DNA of 64,000 nt from Alteromonas sp. a30 (lineage in GTDB: Bacteria > Pseudomonadota > Gammaproteobacteria > Enterobacterales > Alteromonadaceae). The DNA lies in contig NZ_JABEPE010000004.1 of the NCBI RefSeq assembly GCF_026788005.1, positions 186,001 through 250,000 on the forward strand. Reading direction: 5' to 3'. Positions 55,272 through 64,000 of this stretch are shown here, in pieces. Each line of letters starts with the position of its first letter. Position 1 is the first letter of the stretch. The notes under the pieces were generated by a model. The model saw only the letters and a program-made list of their open reading frames with translations. It searched no databases and was not told the DNA's origin. A program made the position numbers and the translations under genes.

Positions 55272-57221
55272 ATGATCCAAGATATAAAGCAGGCCATTAC
55301 ACAAGGTCGCTACTCACAAGCCGTTGAGTTAGCGAACAATGCACTTTCACAAGCGCTCGACGAAAAACAGCGAATAGACATTCATTATATGTTGGTCGTT
55401 GCACATCGACTAAGCAAACAACTCGATGCTGCGCTTAAAAGCAGTGAACAGCTCACCCAACTTGCCCCAAATCATGGAAGAAACTTTCAAGAGCAAGGGC
55501 ATATTCATCTGGCACAAGGAAACAAAAAACAAGCAGCAATCGCATTCTATAAAGCCGTTCAACTTAACCCAACTCTAATTGTAAGTTGGCGAGCATTAAA
55601 AACCTTATACCAAGAAACAGGCAACACACAGGCTGTATCACTCGCTGAAGCACAACTGAGTTACCTTGAGAACTTACCAAGAGCTATTGTTGGCGCACGT
55701 GACTTAATGCACGAAGGCGACCTCATTCAAGCCGATCAAGTTTGCCGCCAGTTCCTACAACAAGAAAAACATCACGCAGAAGGACTGTTTCTATTAGCCG
55801 AAATTGGCATTCAAATGAAAGTTTATAGCGAAGCTGAGTTTTTACTAGAAAGCTGTCTAGAACTTTACCCAGAGCACCAAGGCGCAGGCTTAGCTCACTT
55901 AAAACTATTGTCGAAAATGGGAAAATTCGAACAAGCTCGGCAATTAGCTGAGAAGCTACTAAAATTGAACCCCAATAATCCGGCTGTTATTACTGCAAAA
56001 GCCTCATCGCTCGTTGGCATAGGTGAAATTGATCAGGCTATCGACATTTACCAGCAATTACTTGCTGAGCAAGATGACCAACCCGGCGTACACTTGCTTC
56101 TTGGTCATGCGTTAAAGGCACAAGGAAACTTCACTGATGCCATTGTTTCTTATCAAAACGCTTACCGTTTCAAACCCGACTTCGGAGACGCGTACTGGAG
56201 CTTAGCCAACACAAAAACCTACCGTTTTACTGACGAAGAAATCGCAACGATGAGCAAGTGGGTTGAAGCCTCAGAAATACAAACCGAAGACAAGATCCAC
56301 ATGTTGTTTGCTTTAGGAAAGGCACAAGAAGATAGGAAAAACTTCGACGCATCATTCAACGCCTATGAAAAAGGCAACGCCCTCAAACAACAAACATTAG
56401 GCTACGACCCCATATTTATTGAAAAGCAAGTTGATGCACAAATTCAACAATGCACAGCGGCGTTATTCAATAAGTTTGAGAAGGCTGGTTGTACCCGCCC
56501 AGATCCCATTTTTATCGTTGGCCTACCGCGAGCAGGTTCAACCCTTCTCGAACAAATTCTGGCGTCCCACTCACAAGTAGATGGCACCATGGAGCTGCAT
56601 AATATCCTTGGTTTAGTTTCACGCTTAAGAGGCCATAAAAACCAATATCCCGAAGTCTTGCATCAACTCGACGCCAACTACTTCGCCCGTTTTGGCGAGC
56701 AGTTCCTCGAAGAAACACAGATTTACCGCAAACAAGCACCGTTGTTTATCGACAAAATGCCCAATAATTTCTTGCATATCGGGCTGATTAAACTCATTTT
56801 GCCGAAGGCTAAAATCATTGATGCTAGGCGCGACCCGATGGCTTGCTGTTTTAGTGGTTTTAAACAGCTTTTTGGAGAAGGCCAAGAGTTCAGTTATAGT
56901 CTTGAAAATATTGGACGATATTACCAAGCCTATTTAAAACTCATGCAGCACTGGGATGAAGTGTTACCCGGAGCAGTATTGCGCGTACAACACGAAGATG
57001 TCGTGAACGATTTAGAAACACAAGTCCGAAGAATACTCGACTATTGCGACCTCCCATTCGAGCAAGCTTGCTTAGATTTTCACAAAACCAAACGAACCAT
57101 TAAAACGCCGAGTTCAGAGCAAGTGCGGCAGCCTATTTATCGCTCTGGATTAGAGCAGTGGAAACACTTTGAAGCGCACCTTTCCCCATTAAAAGAGGCG
57201 TTAACCCACACCACTCCCTAA
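55272..57221 (+). CDS. TPR-repeat sulfotransferase-family protein
   Basis: A 649-aa protein with no signal peptide. Residues about 1-380 are tandem tetratricopeptide repeats (LAQGNKKQAAIAFYKAVQLNP and similar). The C-terminal 240 residues are a sulfotransferase domain: PIFIVGLPRAGSTLLEQIL near residue 412 is the 5'-phosphosulfate-binding loop, and ARRDPMACCFSGFKQ the 3'-phosphate-binding segment. It may transfer sulfate from PAPS to a protein or small molecule. It follows a TonB receptor gene, a recurring arrangement in marine bacteria, but a terminator separates them. Confidence 0.85.
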   Translation: MIQDIKQAITQGRYSQAVELANNALSQALDEKQRIDIHYMLVVAHRLSKQLDAALKSSEQLTQLAPNHGRNFQEQGHIHLAQGNKKQAAIAFYKAVQLNPTLIVSWRALKTLYQETGNTQAVSLAEAQLSYLENLPRAIVGARDLMHEGDLIQADQVCRQFLQQEKHHAEGLFLLAEIGIQMKVYSEAEFLLESCLELYPEHQGAGLAHLKLLSKMGKFEQARQLAEKLLKLNPNNPAVITAKASSLVGIGEIDQAIDIYQQLLAEQDDQPGVHLLLGHALKAQGNFTDAIVSYQNAYRFKPDFGDAYWSLANTKTYRFTDEEIATMSKWVEASEIQTEDKIHMLFALGKAQEDRKNFDASFNAYEKGNALKQQTLGYDPIFIEKQVDAQIQQCTAALFNKFEKAGCTRPDPIFIVGLPRAGSTLLEQILASHSQVDGTMELHNILGLVSRLRGHKNQYPEVLHQLDANYFARFGEQFLEETQIYRKQAPLFIDKMPNNFLHIGLIKLILPKAKIIDARRDPMACCFSGFKQLFGEGQEFSYSLENIGRYYQAYLKLMQHWDEVLPGAVLRVQHEDVVNDLETQVRRILDYCDLPFEQACLDFHKTKRTIKTPSSEQVRQPIYRSGLEQWKHFEAHLSPLKEALTHTTP

Positions 57222-57255
57222 GCAATAACAACAAACTCAATAACCGAGCAATAAA

Positions 57256-57276
57256 AAAGGCGCTTTAAGCGCCTTT
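57256..57276. terminator. Bidirectional terminator
   Basis: AAAGGCGC (57256-57263) pairs with GCGCCTTT (57269-57276) around a TTTAA loop, with an A-run on the left. It serves the convergent TPR-sulfotransferase gene and the secreted-protein gene. Confidence 0.8.
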
Positions 57277-57307
57277 CTAATAACGTGACTACGTAAAATC
57301 CGTTGTC

Positions 57308-58675
57308 CTAGTTAACCCATACACGAGGGGTTGAACCCGCAGTGTTATAGTACACAGGAATTGAAACTCGGCCATCAGCCGCTTTCTTCTCAGCAATCAA
57401 ATGTACGGAGTTTGTTGCCGCTGCCACCGTTACCGTCATTGATACATCAACAAGCTGAGTTGGGCTACCAATAGCAGTCAGGATAGAGGCTTCGCTGATA
57501 GTTGCCACACCACCCGCATCTACTGAACCTAAAGAAGCATTAGTTACTTTACCGTTTGTCCCATCTGCCAATGTATAAATAATATCAGCAAACACGTCAG
57601 CAGAAACACCACCTTCGTTAATGACTTTCAGCCAGCTAACAAATCCATTGGCATTCAAACTTAACTGAGACACTTTGGCCTGCAAACCATTAACCGTCCA
57701 CTCACCAGCAGCAGTGTTGTCAGCAACCAAATTCTTATCCGATTCAGATTCGAAATCTAAGTCAGATGAAACCGTGAAAGTACGACTCGTTAACGGATCA
57801 TTACCCGTTGTAATAACACTAACAATTGCAGAAGTTGCTGCGAACACATCGCTAGCACTCGCTTCGAAAGTCGCAACGCCAGCGTCGGCGTCAAGCGTGA
57901 AAAGACCGCGAGCCACACCGTCAGGAGAGGTCGTTAAGGCAACACTTGCAACGCCAGACAAATCACCGCTTAACGTTAAGTTAACCTTATCGTTATCATT
58001 TAAAACAACAGAATTAGTAATAAACGCTTCCGTGAAGGCTAGTTCAATATCGTTAGTATCAAGACCACCAACAAAGGTCAGGCGATCATCATTTACATCA
58101 ATAACGCCATCTGCTCCCCTGGTAACAGAGGCAGAGAATTCATTTGCGTATTGAAATAATTCAATTGCTGGGAAAATATCGTAAACACCGCCTACGTCAC
58201 TAATCGTAGCCCCCAATGTAATCTCACCGCCTGCGGCTAAAGCTGGCAGATTAAAATCAATGGCCTGACCAGCAATGCTAGAACCGGATAAAATAAAGTC
58301 ATCTGTTGACAATATGCCACTGGAAACTCGGAACAATAACTCTGTGGCACCTTCCGTCTCAGCAGTGATTAATAAGAACTCATTTAAGTCACCTGTTCCC
58401 GCTCCACCAGCACTCACTTCAAGAGTGTAGTCAGCATTTTGGAAAGTCGCGCCGTCAGGCAAAGTAATGAGAACGCGGTCAGCCGCGTTTAAATCAACTT
58501 GAGGATCGAAAACAATTGAGTCACCAGAAATGTTTGCAGTAAATTGGCCCGTTGAGGCTGCTTCGGTACTAACCGATTCTGAAACAATCGGATTTATAGT
58601 TCCCGCTAACGCTTCTCCTGAAAATTGTGCAGCGATTAGACTTGCAAGCGCCGCTACCTTTACAACCTTTTTCAT
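57308..58675 (-). CDS. Secreted surface-type protein of unknown function
   Basis: A 455-aa protein from the ATG at 58675 (GGAG site; an upstream start adds four residues). Signal peptide at residues 1-24 (cleavage near ALA-GT). The mature protein is acidic, rich in Ala, Thr, Ser, Asp and Gly, and poor in Cys, with repeated beta-strand patterns (DRVLITLPDGATF, DKVNLTLSGDLSGV). It resembles secreted or S-layer-like Ig-fold proteins of marine bacteria, without a clear family match. It is a single gene. Confidence 0.6.
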   Translation of the reverse strand: MKKVVKVAALASLIAAQFSGEALAGTINPIVSESVSTEAASTGQFTANISGDSIVFDPQVDLNAADRVLITLPDGATFQNADYTLEVSAGGAGTGDLNEFLLITAETEGATELLFRVSSGILSTDDFILSGSSIAGQAIDFNLPALAAGGEITLGATISDVGGVYDIFPAIELFQYANEFSASVTRGADGVIDVNDDRLTFVGGLDTNDIELAFTEAFITNSVVLNDNDKVNLTLSGDLSGVASVALTTSPDGVARGLFTLDADAGVATFEASASDVFAATSAIVSVITTGNDPLTSRTFTVSSDLDFESESDKNLVADNTAAGEWTVNGLQAKVSQLSLNANGFVSWLKVINEGGVSADVFADIIYTLADGTNGKVTNASLGSVDAGGVATISEASILTAIGSPTQLVDVSMTVTVAAATNSVHLIAEKKAADGRVSIPVYYNTAGSTPRVWVN

Positions 58676-59102
58676 ATTTAACTCCATTAGAGCGCTATTA
58701 AGACGCCGTTAAGTTACTTCTTCAAATATTAAAAATTTAATCTGTCAGATCACTCTCAAATGATCCCCAACAACTTTATAAAATATAACCAGTTATCAGC
58801 TTAATACTAGACCTATTATTTGTTGTAATCAACAAACGCTAGTTATGCTTGACAATAGTAGTGACTGAATATGAACAAATTAAGTCTACATTAAGCTACG
58901 TTTAGTTTACGACCCTATCAAAATCGACGAAATACATATTAAAAACGTTAAAAAAGCCCTTAAGTTTGTACAGCACGGGGAGCTGCCCCCCCCCCTTCTT
59001 ACGTTCAATAACAATTGAATAAAATATTAGCCAAAGTTCAAATTTATTCTTACTATTAAAGTGCTTACCCTAACTAACCCAACAAATAAAACGGAAATAG
59101 CC
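58676..59102. other. Divergent intergenic region with a C10 tract
   Basis: About 430 bp between divergent starts. AT-rich, with a homopolymer of ten C at 58986-58995 and a perfect inverted repeat TTCAAT/ATTGAA at 59004-59019. A TTGACA occurs at 58849 without a good -10. No gene was seen in it. Confidence 0.55.
58986..58995. repeat. Homopolymeric C10 tract
   Basis: Ten consecutive C, 107 bp before the ATG of the plus-strand gene. Tracts of this length are prone to slipped-strand length change and, when near promoters, can produce phase variation. Confidence 0.9.
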
Positions 59103-59522
59103 ATGGCAACAGAGTCAGAAAACAACAACAAAACAACAAAAACCCTAAGCAAAGCGATTGAAACCCTCAAAGACGCCGCTGCCGACTTTAGCAATTTAAC
59201 GGTCACCACCTATACAGGCGATTTAAAGTTACTACTTGGCACATCCGCCGAGAGCACCGACCCCATCAATACAAATAACTTAAATTTCCAAAACATTTTA
59301 AATAACGCACTCAAGGCCAAGGTCGATGGCAACCTAAAAGTCGTCTGCTTTAATTCTTATCAAATTGACGGTGATGCGGTTGTATTCAGAGCAGATGACC
59401 TTTCGCCAGAAGAAATGCAAAAATTTGAAACTGCACACAATGCGGCTATTAAAGCCGGACAAGACACGCGAGAAAGCATCCTAAATTTGTTAAAGGACTC
59501 CGTCGGGTTGGTACTCAAATAG
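59103..59522 (+). CDS. Small protein of unknown function (gene 1 of a two-gene module)
   Basis: A 139-aa protein from the ATG at 59103 (GGAAAT site; an upstream start adds 14 residues of low complexity). Asn/Thr/Lys-rich start, then a predicted alpha/beta domain (LTVTTYTGDLKLLLG, GNLKVVCFNSYQIDGDAVVF) and a helical C-terminus. It lacks a signal peptide or membrane segment. It precedes the 583-aa unknown by 72 bp on the same strand. Confidence 0.6.
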   Translation: MATESENNNKTTKTLSKAIETLKDAAADFSNLTVTTYTGDLKLLLGTSAESTDPINTNNLNFQNILNNALKAKVDGNLKVVCFNSYQIDGDAVVFRADDLSPEEMQKFETAHNAAIKAGQDTRESILNLLKDSVGLVLK

Positions 59523-59594
59523 CCTTAATCATTGATAAGGACAACATCACTTACCTTCACCAGCTCGACAGTTTAATACAATGGATTCAATCGC

Positions 59595-61346
59595 ATGAAA
59601 AATGACAATATTCAGCTTTTGCAACAAGCAGAGCAACTTATTGACAATGCTCAAAAATCACACATTGTGGGCGGTTACTCCATTGCAAAGAACACTACCA
59701 ATTTAGAACTTTTACAAGGCCCGCTGGCAAACGTTATTTGTCAGCGCCTCGCGGTATTACAGTACCTTTCGCATGAAGAAGTAGAGAACATACCTGATAT
59801 ATCAACAGCTCCCAAAGAGCCAAAAACTCTCCAATTCATAGAACGCTTCGATGCCGCCGTTAAACTCATGCAAAAAGAAGCCGGCCTCAAAGTTGATTCA
59901 TGGCTTTCGAGTAAAACATTCAGTGCCTTACAAAATGTTTTTTCATTCGAAGATCCAAAAGATCTTAAACGTTGGACTCAACCCCAATACCAAGCCTTTT
60001 TTAATCGAGCACTTTACGCGAGGCTAAATGTGCTCGGAATCATTCCACAGCCCGCCACCCGATTTTTTACCTTACCAATGGAAAGGGCTAACCAATATGC
60101 CGAACTGGCTAATGCCGTTACCAAAGGATTAAACGACTTCACTACTATCGTAAATCACTTGAATCTACGCATTCCACAAACAAAGGAAAACGGCAACCTA
60201 GCGCTCATAGCCATGATTTTCGACACCGATGGATTAACCCAACAACTCGTCGAAAATAAAATCCACATCGAAGGAAAGTTAAAACAGGTATATCGTCCAG
60301 ATGCATGGAATAAACCCAAAAGAGGCTTTCCTAAACTTGATGAAAAGAGAAAAAACGCCGTTAGCTTGCGCTTCTTAATGGCACAAGCACGCATTGAAAC
60401 ATGGCTAAACGGATATGGCTGTGAGATAGGAAAAAAAAGCAACCCAATTCAATTCCGTCCTACAGATAAAATCAGCAGCAGCACCTACGGAAGAGTTTTC
60501 TCACCCATTTTAAATAGACGGAACAACAGAGCATCTATCAGATTTGGTGCAGAACTCCGAAGAATGCTGCACTTTTGGTCCGATGCCCAAGCATTAATTA
60601 ATGGAAAACCAGTGGAAAAGGTGCCCACCATAAAAAATCGGATAAAGAAGGATATGGAGGATAAAGGCTCAGCATGGACGTATGCTAAACTCGCCCTCCA
60701 AACCCTAGATTATGCTAATCAGCTCAACCAAATAGAGCTCAGACAACAAGACATGGACCCAAGCTTATTAACCCAACAGGTCAGTAAATTAAGCAAAACA
60801 CAATTAAAATCAGAGGCATGGAGCACCAAACAAAATTCATCCTTTATATTTGATGGAATTAAACGAGCATGGCGCTGGGTTGTTGGAAAAATAAAATCCG
60901 TAGCGCATATTTTCTCTGAGGGTTTAGGATTAATTATTCGCGCTGTGAAAAGTGTCGCCTTTAACAGTTTATTATTTTATAAAAAACTCAATGTTGTTGT
61001 ATCGGATGCCGTTGCTCAAGTTATCAAAAAAGATTGGTGGCAATCTAAAAACCTCCTTATTTTAAGAGACGCAGACTTTGATCTAATCACTGCTTTTAGC
61101 AAAAATGCGTCACAACAAGAAACATTACAAGCAACCAACAAAATAGCGCTACAAACCCTCCACTTTAAAGCAACAATATCCCTCATCAAGCTAGTTATGC
61201 TTGCAATAGACAGTATAAAAAACTTTTTCGTTAACCCGATTTATGGCAGCGTTAAAGCCCTAATTACTCTCATCAATTTCGATAACTTATTTACTCCAGA
61301 AGATAAAGAATACATAGAAATTGCATTTTCACAGCTTTCCAAATAA
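59595..61346 (+). CDS. Protein of unknown function with peptidoglycan-binding-like segment (gene 2 of the module)
   Basis: A 583-aa protein with no signal peptide. Residues about 88-118 (RFDAAVKLMQKEAGLKVDSW then TFSALQ) resemble a PG_binding_1 repeat. The middle is basic and rich in Asn/Arg with YGRVFSPILNRRNN. The C-terminal 150 residues have two or three amphipathic or hydrophobic helices (IKSVAHIFSEGLGLIIRAVK, LIKLVMLAIDSIKNFFV). The ribosome site is weak. No known family was recognised. The helices could insert in or line a membrane; this is inference. Confidence 0.55.
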   Translation: MKNDNIQLLQQAEQLIDNAQKSHIVGGYSIAKNTTNLELLQGPLANVICQRLAVLQYLSHEEVENIPDISTAPKEPKTLQFIERFDAAVKLMQKEAGLKVDSWLSSKTFSALQNVFSFEDPKDLKRWTQPQYQAFFNRALYARLNVLGIIPQPATRFFTLPMERANQYAELANAVTKGLNDFTTIVNHLNLRIPQTKENGNLALIAMIFDTDGLTQQLVENKIHIEGKLKQVYRPDAWNKPKRGFPKLDEKRKNAVSLRFLMAQARIETWLNGYGCEIGKKSNPIQFRPTDKISSSTYGRVFSPILNRRNNRASIRFGAELRRMLHFWSDAQALINGKPVEKVPTIKNRIKKDMEDKGSAWTYAKLALQTLDYANQLNQIELRQQDMDPSLLTQQVSKLSKTQLKSEAWSTKQNSSFIFDGIKRAWRWVVGKIKSVAHIFSEGLGLIIRAVKSVAFNSLLFYKKLNVVVSDAVAQVIKKDWWQSKNLLILRDADFDLITAFSKNASQQETLQATNKIALQTLHFKATISLIKLVMLAIDSIKNFFVNPIYGSVKALITLINFDNLFTPEDKEYIEIAFSQLSK

Positions 61347-61505
61347 AAGATTCTGCATACACTAATAAAACAGCTTTTTGTAGAATTTGAGGAACAGTTC
61401 ACTCAAGGAAAATTAAGCTGCCATTACTTTTAGCGCTCGTTTCTAGTAGAGTGTTATTCCGTTTTAACAAGGCTATCCATACTCACCTAAACTCAGGGAG
61501 CTAAA

Positions 61506-62246
61506 ATGAAGAATCATTTTGAAACAGGCGGTAGCGACTATTCCAAATATCGCCCCAACTACCCAAATGAACTCATCAAGCAACTTTCTAGCCTTGTTAA
61601 CAAGCCATCAACAGCATTAGATATTGGTTGCGGCACAGGGCAACTAACGGCATTGTTAGCGGATCACTTTGAAACCGTTATTGGCGTTGATAGCAGTGAA
61701 AACCAGCTTGTTAACGCCGAATTCAAACCAAACATTACCTACACGCTTGGTTCCGCTGAAAACATTCCCACAGAATCCAATAGCGCCGACTTAATTGTGG
61801 CGGCCCAAGCGGCACATTGGTTCGATTTAAGCGCGTTTTATGAAGAAGTTCGTCGTGTTGCCAAGCCTTCAGCCATCATTGCACTAATTGGTTATGGGCT
61901 ACCAACGCTAACAGGAATTCCAAACGCCATGTTTCAAAAAGCATATTGGCTAGATTTACGCCAGTATTGGCCGCCCGAGCGTCAGCTTATTGAGCTGGGA
62001 TATTCAACATTAGACTTTCCTTTCCACACAATTGAGATGGATGAATTAACTAATGAGAAGCGGGTCACGTTGGATGAACTAATCGGCTACATCGGCACAT
62101 GGTCGGCCACTAAACGTAAGCTGGAAGAAGACGCACATTATTTAACACGATTGCATGAAGCGTTGCGTGCCGTTTGGGGTAACGAAGAAAAACAACGCGC
62201 ATTGCAGTGGCCTATTTTTGCGAAAGTAGCCAAAGTGAAAGGCTAA
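61506..62246 (+). CDS. Class I SAM-dependent methyltransferase
   Basis: A 246-aa cytosolic protein with GGGAG before the ATG. SAM-binding motif I is ALDIGCGTGQLTALL at about residues 39-53, with motif II acid D60-D61 region (VIGVDSSENQL). The family is the methyltransferase type 11/UbiE-like group that opens HFETGGSDYSKYRPNYP. The substrate is unknown. It is a single gene. Confidence 0.88.
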   Translation: MKNHFETGGSDYSKYRPNYPNELIKQLSSLVNKPSTALDIGCGTGQLTALLADHFETVIGVDSSENQLVNAEFKPNITYTLGSAENIPTESNSADLIVAAQAAHWFDLSAFYEEVRRVAKPSAIIALIGYGLPTLTGIPNAMFQKAYWLDLRQYWPPERQLIELGYSTLDFPFHTIEMDELTNEKRVTLDELIGYIGTWSATKRKLEEDAHYLTRLHEALRAVWGNEEKQRALQWPIFAKVAKVKG

Positions 62247-62443
62247 AAACAATATTGTGAAACAACTCTCATTAATCTTCTTTGGCAAACACACAAACTA
62301 CCAAACAGGTAAATATTCACCTCAAAACCTGCTTTAACAATAATCTAGTATTCAAACCTATACATTTCCGAAATGTTTAAACATTTAACATATGGAAAAT
62401 ATTATTTCCTTTAAATGAAATCGACCTATCGGAACCTAAACAC

Positions 62444-64000
62444 ATGAGAAAAAAGCTTAGTCTTCTTACTGGCTTGCTACTTTTGCCCCTTGTCACCAAT
62501 GCAAAAACCATAGAAATTCCCGCAAGCGAAGATGCAACAATCAATAAATCATCGCCAGACATAAACAATGGCTTTGGCACTATTCTGGATGTAAAGCCAG
62601 AATCCGATGAATCAAGAACCTTGGTCAAGTTTGACTTCGGCTCACTCATTTCCGCCGGCGTCACCGAAGTTGACATCGACTCCGCCATTTTAGAGTTTGA
62701 CATAAAACTTAACTATGGCTGGGAACTAAGAGGCAAGCCAGCCCAATACCAAATTACCGCTAACAAAATTGCCTCAAATTGGGACGAGGCGGGAGTGACG
62801 TGGAATTGTAGCGTTGCGGAGTGCTCCTATTACTGGTTTGGCGGCGATTTCAACCCAACGCCTTCCGCTAGCGCAAATGTTGCGACAATCGAAACAGGTA
62901 GAGATATCGCTTTGCTGGACTCAAAAATCCAGTTCAACTTAACAAACGATGTAAAAAACATCTTCAGCGGCGAACAAAACCATGGTTGGCTCATAAAAAA
63001 ATATGATGAGTCAGCTTCCGGCATTATTCAGTTCAATTCACGAGAAGGGGAAATAGCGCCTAAGCTCATTTTAACGCTTAATCGTCCTATCGACTTACAA
63101 GCGCCAACCATCGCCATTACCGAACCCTCAAATACCATTTATATTGGTGAAGCACCTAACCACATTCGCGTTAGCTTTCAAGATGATGTTCAAGGCGTAG
63201 AAACTTCAAGCCTAAGAATATTACTAAATGGTGAAAACATACGTGAACAATGCGATACCCCCACCTCCTCATTTATAAATTGCCCAATTCCAGAGGAAAA
63301 ACTAACCAACGGTAATCACTTAATCACGGCCAGCATTCAAGACAAAACAGGCAAGCTAAGCACCGTTCACAGCACTTTTTCCTACTTTGTAGACCAAAGC
63401 ACAACAAAATCGAAATGGATAGATGGCACTGATAGTGTTCACACTCTCGCTAAAGTTGGCATTGGTACAAGCACACCAAGCGAAGCTTTGGATGTTGAAG
63501 GCAACGTCACCGCATCTGGCACTGTCACAGCAAACGAATTAGATATCGCCCAAAGCATTACCGTTTCCAATGGCAATTCAGAAACGCGAATTAGCGCAGC
63601 AGAAGGCATAACAATTATTGACGGCGGCCAAAGCACCTTTAGCATTTCAAAAGACGGCTCATTTACCGCCACAATGGGTTCGGTGAATGGCTCGATTGAT
63701 CACAACTTACCCGAAAATGCCAACAAGATTGTTAACGTTGAACATGTCGAGCAGCGCCTAACAGACATTTTACCGAGCCTAGATGCCGACAACTATGTAT
63801 TAAAATGGGACAACGCCAACGAAAAGCTGGTGCAGTCTCGGATCAAAGAAATGGCATCAGGCATTGGCATTAACCTGCCCGCGCTAATGTACCCACAAGC
63901 CGATGTGGACATTGCAGGCGATACCCGTCTTGTTGGAAACCTGAACCTTGTAGGCGAACTCACCGCCAAACAAAATGCCACCTTTGAAAAAGGCGCGGTA
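62444..64000 (+). CDS. Secreted DNRLRE/CBM96-type adhesin-like protein (partial)
   Basis: 519 residues are visible from the ATG at 62444; the gene continues past the right edge, so there is no stop. Signal peptide at residues 1-19 (cleavage near TNA-KT). Residues 20-200 match the DNRLRE-type beta-sandwich (SEDATINKSSPDINNGFGT at its start, and EAGVTWNC later). Residues about 205-310 are Ig-like. From 325 on is a long segment with GIGTSTPSEALDVEGNVTASGTV, typical of bacterial autotransporter-like or phage-tail-like surface proteins with beta-helical stalks. It is probably a surface adhesin. The C-terminus is needed to decide how it is anchored. Confidence 0.75.
   Translation, partial: MRKKLSLLTGLLLLPLVTNAKTIEIPASEDATINKSSPDINNGFGTILDVKPESDESRTLVKFDFGSLISAGVTEVDIDSAILEFDIKLNYGWELRGKPAQYQITANKIASNWDEAGVTWNCSVAECSYYWFGGDFNPTPSASANVATIETGRDIALLDSKIQFNLTNDVKNIFSGEQNHGWLIKKYDESASGIIQFNSREGEIAPKLILTLNRPIDLQAPTIAITEPSNTIYIGEAPNHIRVSFQDDVQGVETSSLRILLNGENIREQCDTPTSSFINCPIPEEKLTNGNHLITASIQDKTGKLSTVHSTFSYFVDQSTTKSKWIDGTDSVHTLAKVGIGTSTPSEALDVEGNVTASGTVTANELDIAQSITVSNGNSETRISAAEGITIIDGGQSTFSISKDGSFTATMGSVNGSIDHNLPENANKIVNVEHVEQRLTDILPSLDADNYVLKWDNANEKLVQSRIKEMASGIGINLPALMYPQADVDIAGDTRLVGNLNLVGELTAKQNATFEKGAV

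Overview
The window looks like the chromosome of a marine, Alteromonadales-like gammaproteobacterium. The evidence is moderate GC, many TonB-dependent receptors and secreted S8 proteases, a BCCT osmolyte transporter, a YajR-type MFS protein, zinc-ribbon thioredoxin 2 and a cytosolic family I pyrophosphatase. No rRNA, tRNA, CRISPR array, transposase or integrase was recognised. The assignment rests on gene content only.

Layout. 1-10.8 kb: a partial MerR regulator, a secreted collagen-like protein, YajR, a beta-lactamase-fold hydrolase, a coupled alkylation-repair pair (Ada/AlkA fusion plus Ogt), two tandem EamA permeases, a small secreted protein and pyrophosphatase. 10.9-28 kb: an MFS protein coupled to a DUF3299 protein, a chemoreceptor, a TonB receptor, a hybrid histidine kinase with an AraC output, a convergent propeller/GGDEF sensor, and two subtilases, one carrying eleven copies of a GNIWRD-type hexapeptide. 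28.4-29.8 kb: a KamA-family radical SAM enzyme.

30-40 kb is the most unusual part. It is an R-body (reb) locus read entirely from the minus strand. An FHA regulator and an AAA+/AraC chimeric regulator lie upstream of twelve close-packed genes. In order these are four RebB paralogues, three further Reb-like or associated small proteins, a 360-aa unknown, a Gln-rich protein, an HNH-like zinc protein, a GH25 lysozyme and a membrane protein. R-bodies are protein ribbons that coil inside the cell and can unroll to break membranes. The downstream genes are good candidates for cargo, assembly and release functions.

42.3-49.7 kb is a second coherent system. Tightly overlapping genes encode a decaprenyl-phosphate phosphoribosyltransferase-like UbiA protein, a flippase-like membrane protein, DprE1- and DprE2-like enzymes, a HAD phosphatase and two polytopic membrane proteins, one with GT-C features. 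This is the polyprenyl-phosphoryl-D-arabinofuranose donor pathway, suggesting arabinosylation of a surface molecule.

49.7-64 kb: a BetT-like transporter with a MarR gene, a TonB receptor followed by a TPR-sulfotransferase, a secreted protein of unknown role, a C10 tract ahead of a two-gene unknown module, a methyltransferase, and the start of a large secreted DNRLRE-domain protein cut by the window edge.
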